DNA from: CAISIP01 sp963974265 | Lineage (GTDB): Bacteria; Pseudomonadota; Gammaproteobacteria; Burkholderiales; Burkholderiaceae_C | Assembly: GCA_963974265.1 (NCBI GenBank) | Contig: CAXBDR010000139.1 | Span: forward strand, 1-11,585 | Length of the DNA: 11,585 nt | Direction: 5' to 3' | Shown here: piece by piece, positions 7,482 through 11,585 of the stretch | How the letters are laid out: each line of letters starts with the position of its first letter | Numbering within the stretch: position 1 is the stretch's first letter | The notes under the pieces: model-generated | What the model saw: the letters and a program-made list of their open reading frames with translations, nothing else | Told to the model about the DNA's origin: nothing | The model's database searches: none | Position numbers and translations under genes: made by a program

Positions 7482-7504
7482 CCTCAAACACAAAATTCTG
7501 GACA
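7482..7504 (-). repeat. IS256-family right terminal inverted repeat
   Basis: On the minus strand this begins TGTCCAGAATTTTGTG and ends TTTGAGG. It matches the left repeat at 20 of 23 positions. It lies 25 bases upstream of the transposase start codon. Confidence 0.8.
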
Positions 7505-7512
7505 GGCTCGCT

Positions 7513-7521
7513 GCTTGTTGG
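7513..7521 (+). repeat. Candidate target-site duplication, right copy
   Basis: This is the second copy of GCTTGTTGG, 8 bases beyond the right terminal repeat and 20 bases before the ATG of the OLD nuclease gene. If it is a true duplication, the insertion hit the leader of that gene. Confidence 0.5.
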
Positions 7522-7530
7522 AAGCGCATC

Positions 7531-7536
7531 AGGAAG
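7531..7536 (+). promoter_or_regulatory. Ribosome binding site of the OLD nuclease gene
   Basis: AGGAAG lies 5 bases before the ATG at 7542. It decides the start: the same frame is open back to 7362, but that extension would read through the IS end and the transposase leader. Confidence 0.75.
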
Positions 7537-7541
7537 ACCAC

Positions 7542-9488
7542 ATGAAACTCGTTCGACTTCGACTATCCAACTTTCGCTCTTTCGGTCAGGAACCTACCGT
7601 TGTCGAGCTGACCGACATGACGTTCCTGCTCGGACCAAACGGCGCAGGCAAGACCGCCGTGCTCCAAGCCCTCGCCCGCATGTTCGGCCTCGATCCCGCG
7701 CAGCGAAGGATCAAGCGATCCGACTTTCACGTTCCGGTGGGCGAATCGCCGGAGGACGCCCCTGAACAGCGCACCCTCTGGATCGAAGCAGAGTTCGAGT
7801 TTCCCGAACTGGAGAACGACAATGCCGATGGGGCCGCACTTCCGGCGGTGCCCGGTAACTTCGCGCACATGCAATTGGTGGCAGCCGAAGGCCCGGCGCA
7901 GGTTCGCTTCCGGCTAAAGGCGACCGTCGACCAGGACGACGACATAGAAGAGAGCTTTACGTTCGTCATCAGCCAAGACGACGACGGAGATCCAACCGAA
8001 GAGAGCCGTGTATCAAAGCAGGACCGTAGCGCCATCCAGGTCCACTATTTGCCCGCCCGGCGTGACCCAGCCGACCATATCTCCTACTCTGCCAACGCGC
8101 TGCTCGGGCGAGCTCTGCGGTCGGCGGACTGGAGCGGGGAGCGCGAGGAGATCAGCACGCTGACAGAACAGATTGGCGACGAACTCCGTGACAACGCGGC
8201 CATTGGTGGGATCGCAACCGCGCTCACCGACCAATGGGGCGGCCTGCACAAGGGAAGCCACTACACAAACCCGTCGGTCTCGTTCGGACGGAACGAGATA
8301 GAAAACCTTCTGCGGCATCTCAGCATCGGGTTCATGCCCGGCCATGGCGAGAACACCGTGGATTTCACCCGGCTCAGTGACGGTCAGCAGTCCTTGCTCT
8401 ACATTTCTCTGGTGCTCGCCATGCACGACATCGGCAGGAAGGTCCTGAGTGGCGAGTTAGCCGAAGCGTTTGACATCGACAAGCTGCGCCCCGCTGTCTT
8501 CACGCTCTTTGCCATCGAAGAGCCAGAGAACAGCTTGTCGCCCCACTACCTCGGGCGGGTCGTCAGGACGCTGACGACTTTTGCGGAGACGCAAGACAGC
8601 CAGGCGTTGGTGGCGACGCATGCGCCGTCGCTCTTGCGCCGGGTGCCGCCGGAGTGGGTCCGATATCTTCGCCTGAACGAAGAGCGGAACACCGTCGTCA
8701 AGAGCATCGAACTCCCAACGGACGAGTCAGCAGAGAAGTTTGTCCGCGAAGGTGTCCAAGCCTTCCCAGAGCTTTACTTCTCTCGCCTTGTCATCCTGGG
8801 AGAAGGTGACAGCGAGCAGATCGTGCTCCCGCGATTGCTAGAGGCCCGAAGCATCCTCGCCGACGACGCATCCATCGCAGTCGTACCCCTCGGCGGACGA
8901 CATGTCAATCACCTTTGGCGGCTCCTGAACGGCCTTGGCATCCCGCATATCACGCTGCTGGACCTTGATGTCGCGCGCTATCAGGGCGGATGGGGACGCA
9001 TCAAGTACGCCGCTAAACAGCTTCTGAGTTATGCCGACATCGACGGCAACTACCTTACCCAGGAAGAGATCGACCACATCCCGCAGTGGAACTCCAACGA
9101 CGGAATCATCCTTGGCGACCTTGGTTGGATAGCTCGTCTTGAGGCGCTCGGCGTCTTCTTTTCCTCGCCGCTCGATCTCGACTTCATGATGATGACGCAC
9201 TACCCCGCTGCGTATCGCGTGAACGAAGACGATCTGGAGGAGCCCGACGAAGACATGATTAAGGCAGTGCTTGGCAAGAGCCACGACGTCCTTGAGGGGC
9301 AATACTCCAACGAGCAGCAAAGCTACTTCGATGCATACCATCAAAGGTTTAAGCTCGACAGCAAGCCCACCTCGCACATCCGCGCTATTTCTAAACTGGA
9401 TGACGAAGCACTCATCGAGGACATGCCAGACGTGCTCGACCGCATGTTCGGATCGGTCGAGGCCAAGCTCGCGGACTTGCCCGAATGA
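7542..9488 (+). CDS. gajA: OLD-family ATPase/TOPRIM endonuclease, Gabija GajA-like
   Basis: A 648-residue protein with an ABC-type ATPase followed by a TOPRIM nuclease domain, as in class 2 OLD nucleases. GajA cuts DNA and, with GajB, forms the Gabija anti-phage complex in the cytoplasm. ATPase motifs are Walker A GPNGAGKT (31-38), a signature-like LSDGQQSLLYISLVLAMHD (278-296), Walker B VFTLFAIEEPENSLSP (319-334) and the switch His in LVATHAPSLL (356-365). TOPRIM motifs are RLVILGEGDSEQIVLPRLLE (415-434), with the metal-binding Glu in GEGDSE, and LLDLDVARY (472-480), which supplies DxD. It begins with the SMC/RecF-like MKLVRLRLSNFRSFG. An acidic stretch at 131-155 repeats QDDD. It is somewhat longer than the roughly 580-residue Bacillus GajA. 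Its stop overlaps the helicase start by ATGA. All key residues are present, so it is likely functional. An IS256 element sits in its leader and probably changed its expression. Confidence 0.88.
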   Translation: MKLVRLRLSNFRSFGQEPTVVELTDMTFLLGPNGAGKTAVLQALARMFGLDPAQRRIKRSDFHVPVGESPEDAPEQRTLWIEAEFEFPELENDNADGAALPAVPGNFAHMQLVAAEGPAQVRFRLKATVDQDDDIEESFTFVISQDDDGDPTEESRVSKQDRSAIQVHYLPARRDPADHISYSANALLGRALRSADWSGEREEISTLTEQIGDELRDNAAIGGIATALTDQWGGLHKGSHYTNPSVSFGRNEIENLLRHLSIGFMPGHGENTVDFTRLSDGQQSLLYISLVLAMHDIGRKVLSGELAEAFDIDKLRPAVFTLFAIEEPENSLSPHYLGRVVRTLTTFAETQDSQALVATHAPSLLRRVPPEWVRYLRLNEERNTVVKSIELPTDESAEKFVREGVQAFPELYFSRLVILGEGDSEQIVLPRLLEARSILADDASIAVVPLGGRHVNHLWRLLNGLGIPHITLLDLDVARYQGGWGRIKYAAKQLLSYADIDGNYLTQEEIDHIPQWNSNDGIILGDLGWIARLEALGVFFSSPLDLDFMMMTHYPAAYRVNEDDLEEPDEDMIKAVLGKSHDVLEGQYSNEQQSYFDAYHQRFKLDSKPTSHIRAISKLDDEALIEDMPDVLDRMFGSVEAKLADLPE

Positions 9489-11146
9489 TCGGGGTCGAAA
9501 AATGGTCACCTGCTGATGGTCTCGCCCTCGAGCCGAACGCGCTCGCGGCAGCCAGGGAGATCGACCGCAATCTAGCGCTGACTGCCGGTCCAGGCGCAGG
9601 CAAGACGGAGATGCTGGCGCAGCGTGCCGACTTCCTGCTGCGGACCGCAGTTTGCCGGTATCCCAAGCGTATCCTAGCGATTTCATTTAAGGTCGACGCC
9701 AGCCAGAACCTCAAAGCTCGAATCCGCAGGCGTTGCGGACCGGAGCTTGCGGGGCGCTTTGATAGCCACACGTTTCATGCGTTCGCGAAACGCATCATCG
9801 ACCGCTTCAGGTTGGTACTAAACGGCCAGGACGCGCTTGATCCGGACTACAGCATCGGTCCGCATCGCATCCAGCGGCGATCTATTACCTTCAATGACAT
9901 GGTGCCGCTCGCCGTCCAGATTGTGGAGTCAAGTCAGATCGCGCGCAACGCGATCCGGCAGACCTACAGCCATGTGTTCCTTGATGAATTTCAGGACTGC
10001 ACCAATGTGCAGTATGAACTCATCAAGGCCTGCTTTCATGGTACGGCTGTGCGACTGACAGCGGTCGGAGACACGAAGCAACGGATCATGGGATGGGCTG
10101 GGGCTCTCGAAGGAATCTTCGAGAGCTACGCGGCGGACTTCCACGCCCATCCACTCAACCTCTATCAAAACTTTCGGTCGGAGCCGATATTGCGACGTAT
10201 GCAGAACGCGATGGTGCGTGTTATGGACCCACCCGCTGCTCTCGAAGATGATGACCTTCTGGGCGATGGCGGCGAGATCGGGATTCTGCGGTTCGACAAC
10301 GATGATGATGAAGCGGAGGGCCTCGCAGATCGGGTGCGGCGTTGGATAGACGACGAAACTCTCAATCCTTCCGAGATCGCGGTGCTTGTCAGTAAGCAGC
10401 AAGACCTTTACTGCCAGAAGCTACGTGCTGCGCTGGCTGCCAAAGGCGTGCCCTATCGCGATGAGGATGCAACCCAAAACCTTGCATCGGAACCGGTTGC
10501 GAACCTAATTGCCGATTTCCTCCTCGTTGCGGCAGGGAAGCGACAGCCCGGCCCCTTTCAGCGACTCCTCGACCTTGTGGTGTTCGGGCGCGGGTTCGAT
10601 CAGGAGAACCAATATCGCGCGCGATCCCGGTGGAACCGCTTCATCGCGACCGTCAAACGGAAGGTCGCGACAGAGGAGACCGATCTTGCAGGCATCGACG
10701 ACTTACGGACCATCGTCGCCGAGTTGGTTAACATCGTCGGACGCGATGCCGTGGTCGGCCTCTCGCCCGCGTACGCGCAGGGAGACTACCTGCAACAGCA
10801 GATCGACGCGACTATTGACCGTGCTCACTCATTGTTGCGGGACGGTGACGATCCTGCGACGGCCCTCGCCTCGTTTTCGGGCGATCGCGCCGTGCGCATC
10901 ATGTCCATCCACAAGAGCAAGGGCCTGGAGTTCGACACGGTCGTTGCGCTGGGAGTTGAGAATCAAACTTTTTGGGGCGACCAAGACGCCGAGCGCTCGG
11001 CTTTCTTTGTCTGCATTTCGCGTGCCAAGCGCCGCTTGTACTTGACCATTTGCGAGCAAAGAGAGAAACCTGAAGGGGCAAAGTACTGGAAGATCGTGCG
11101 GACGGAACACGATGAGTTCGTCGGATACGCGACGCCCTTCTTGTGA
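9485..11146 (+). CDS. gajB: UvrD/Rep-like superfamily 1 helicase, Gabija GajB-like
   Basis: A 553-residue protein. Its ATG overlaps the stop of the OLD nuclease gene (ATGA), so translation is probably coupled. The superfamily 1A motif set is complete: I LTAGPGAGKTEML (32-44), Ia ILAISFKVDAS (63-73), a TFHAFAKRI segment (96-104), II HVFLDEFQDCTN (163-174), III LTAVGDTKQRIMGW (191-204), IV YQNFRSEPILR (227-237), V IMSIHKSKGLEFDTVV (472-487) and VI FFVCISRAKRRLYL (507-520). In motif II the family's DExQ is seen as DEFQD. Gabija GajB binds GajA and assists DNA recognition and degradation. It is slightly longer than the Bacillus protein (about 494) and shorter than housekeeping UvrD (about 720), as expected for GajB. 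It could be any helicase paired with a class 2 OLD nuclease, but that pairing itself defines Gabija. Confidence 0.88.
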   Translation: MIGVEKWSPADGLALEPNALAAAREIDRNLALTAGPGAGKTEMLAQRADFLLRTAVCRYPKRILAISFKVDASQNLKARIRRRCGPELAGRFDSHTFHAFAKRIIDRFRLVLNGQDALDPDYSIGPHRIQRRSITFNDMVPLAVQIVESSQIARNAIRQTYSHVFLDEFQDCTNVQYELIKACFHGTAVRLTAVGDTKQRIMGWAGALEGIFESYAADFHAHPLNLYQNFRSEPILRRMQNAMVRVMDPPAALEDDDLLGDGGEIGILRFDNDDDEAEGLADRVRRWIDDETLNPSEIAVLVSKQQDLYCQKLRAALAAKGVPYRDEDATQNLASEPVANLIADFLLVAAGKRQPGPFQRLLDLVVFGRGFDQENQYRARSRWNRFIATVKRKVATEETDLAGIDDLRTIVAELVNIVGRDAVVGLSPAYAQGDYLQQQIDATIDRAHSLLRDGDDPATALASFSGDRAVRIMSIHKSKGLEFDTVVALGVENQTFWGDQDAERSAFFVCISRAKRRLYLTICEQREKPEGAKYWKIVRTEHDEFVGYATPFL

Positions 11147-11340
11147 ACTACCGCGGGACCGACGCCGCAGCAGTTGCATGCGTCTTTGCATTTGGCCTTC
11201 GGCGACTTGTGGGCGACCTTGATTCCGGTCACCGTCACCACTCCGTCTTTCGTTAGAAACTGCACGAGCGCTCTGCTCTCCTCCTCTGATCGCTGCTTTG
11301 GGAAATGGTCAACATCGTATGGGGCAGCTCGGCCGGGAGC
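11147..11340. other. Spacer after the helicase gene
   Basis: I see no supported gene here. It separates the converging helicase gene and the reverse-strand remnant. No strong hairpin followed by a T-run was found. A minus-strand frame is open (it includes a Cys-rich CKDACNCCG), but it runs deep into the helicase gene and has no ATG or ribosome site. Confidence 0.4.
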
Positions 11341-11535
11341 CTACGAAGCCGGGCCTCGGTCTCGATCGCCCCGCTGCATGCACGTCGGGCGCGAAATGAC
11401 GATTGCATCTTCAATACCGGGTAGGCGCGTTAGCGCTTGCCGCAATTCCGGGTGATCCTCCGTCCTTGCCTCATCGTCCCAGACAAAAGCGATAAGGCGC
11501 TTGTAGCCAGAGCCCTTCTGAAGATAGGTGCCCCG
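11341..11535 (-). pseudogene. C-terminal remnant of an unidentified gene, cut by an insertion sequence end
   Basis: On the minus strand about 64 codons are open to TAG at 11341-11343. The text YLQKGSGYKRLIAFVWDDEA, followed by ELRQALTRLPGIEDAIVISRP, reads as a folded strand-helix-strand protein end with no start codon. It enters from the right, where the IS21-like terminus at about 11537 interrupts it; one frame past that point hits a TGA at 11545-11547. The pattern of a buried strand ending in WDD, a helix, then a strand ending in SRP recalls the C-terminal part of restriction-type PD-(D/E)XK nuclease domains. No catalytic motif is left, so this is only a hint. It converges on the helicase gene and may have been another defence gene. 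Confidence 0.55.
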
Positions 11536-11536
11536 A

Positions 11537-11585
11537 TGGCCACTTCAAATTCCCCCACCTGTGGCCGGTCAAATTCCTCCAGGCA
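11537..11585. mobile_element. Probable terminus of an IS21-family element (partial)
   Basis: The window ends in two related direct repeats: TGGCCACTTCAAATTCCCCC from 11537 and TGGCCGGTCAAATTCCTCCA from 11562, 25 bases apart. Repeated TGGCC...AAATTCCCCC blocks are typical of the multiple terminal repeats of IS21-type (IstA/IstB) elements. The body of the element lies outside the window, so no istA/istB gene can be seen. The exact end is uncertain by a few bases. Confidence 0.55.

Larger units (their letters stand above)
6088..7504 (-). mobile_element. IS256-family insertion sequence, apparently complete
   Basis: About 1417 bp, a usual size for the family. It is bounded by 23-bp imperfect inverted repeats that match at 20 positions and begin TGTCC at both ends. 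One full-length transposase gene fills it on the minus strand. A 9-bp direct repeat GCTTGTTGG lies just outside both ends, but at different offsets (4 bases on the left, 8 on the right), so the exact outer ends are uncertain by several bases. The element separates the cargo operon from the OLD/UvrD defence pair, ending 37 bases before the nuclease gene. Confidence 0.85.

Noticed and set aside
7362..7541. N-terminal extension of the OLD nuclease by 60 residues
   Set aside because: It would read backwards through the transposase start and the IS right end. The ATG at 7542 has a good ribosome site and gives the standard N terminus MKLVRLRLSNFRSFG.
6122..7765. 547-residue plus-strand open frame across the insertion sequence
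   Set aside because: It is antisense to the IS256 transposase and crosses the IS boundary into the nuclease gene in another frame; no motifs were seen.
6188..11146. Gabija pair as a wholly new system
   Set aside because: The OLD-TOPRIM nuclease plus UvrD helicase arrangement is already described; only subtype features may be new.
10963..11265. 100-residue minus-strand open frame with CKDACNCCG
   Set aside because: It overlaps the C-terminal third of the helicase gene, starts at GTG without a ribosome site, and the Cys cluster matches no metal-binding spacing I know.

Overview
The window reads as accessory DNA of a high-G+C proteobacterium, most likely gamma or beta, carried on a conjugative element (integrative element or plasmid) that is partly decayed. 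The evidence is a ParM/ParR-like partition pair at the left edge, a DUF4400-type conjugative-element membrane protein, two insertion-sequence signatures, and cargo genes between them. No tRNA, rRNA or CRISPR array was seen.

Layout, left to right. Positions 2-366 (+) hold the tail of a ParM/StbA-like actin-type partition protein and a small ParR-like gene. Positions 367-710 look like eroded coding DNA. They lead into a DUF4400 membrane protein gene (to 1319, +) whose 5' end appears frame-damaged. Positions 1387-5746 (-) hold a compact cargo operon. In transcription order it has a small single-pass membrane protein, a DUF805 membrane protein, and an 1107-residue fusion of a FAD-dependent oxidase domain, a class I SAM methyltransferase domain and a C-terminal membrane-anchored domain. 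A small two-pass membrane protein closes it. The DUF805 gene and the fusion gene overlap by ATGA. Upstream of the operon lie clustered inverted and direct repeats that could be an operator.

Positions 6088-7504 are an IS256-family element with one intact transposase gene (-) and 23-bp imperfect terminal inverted repeats. It sits directly in front of a two-gene operon (7542-11146, +). That operon encodes an OLD-family ATPase/TOPRIM nuclease and a UvrD-like helicase overlapping by ATGA, the architecture of the Gabija anti-phage system. In the known system GajA cuts DNA and GajB acts as its helicase partner in response to phage. The insertion probably separated the pair from its original upstream DNA.

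The right edge (11341-11585) has the C-terminal remnant of a reverse-strand gene cut by what looks like an IS21-type terminus. The defence pair is thus bracketed by insertion sequences.

The most unusual item is the 4.4-kb membrane/oxidase/methyltransferase operon. I recognise its domains but not the system.
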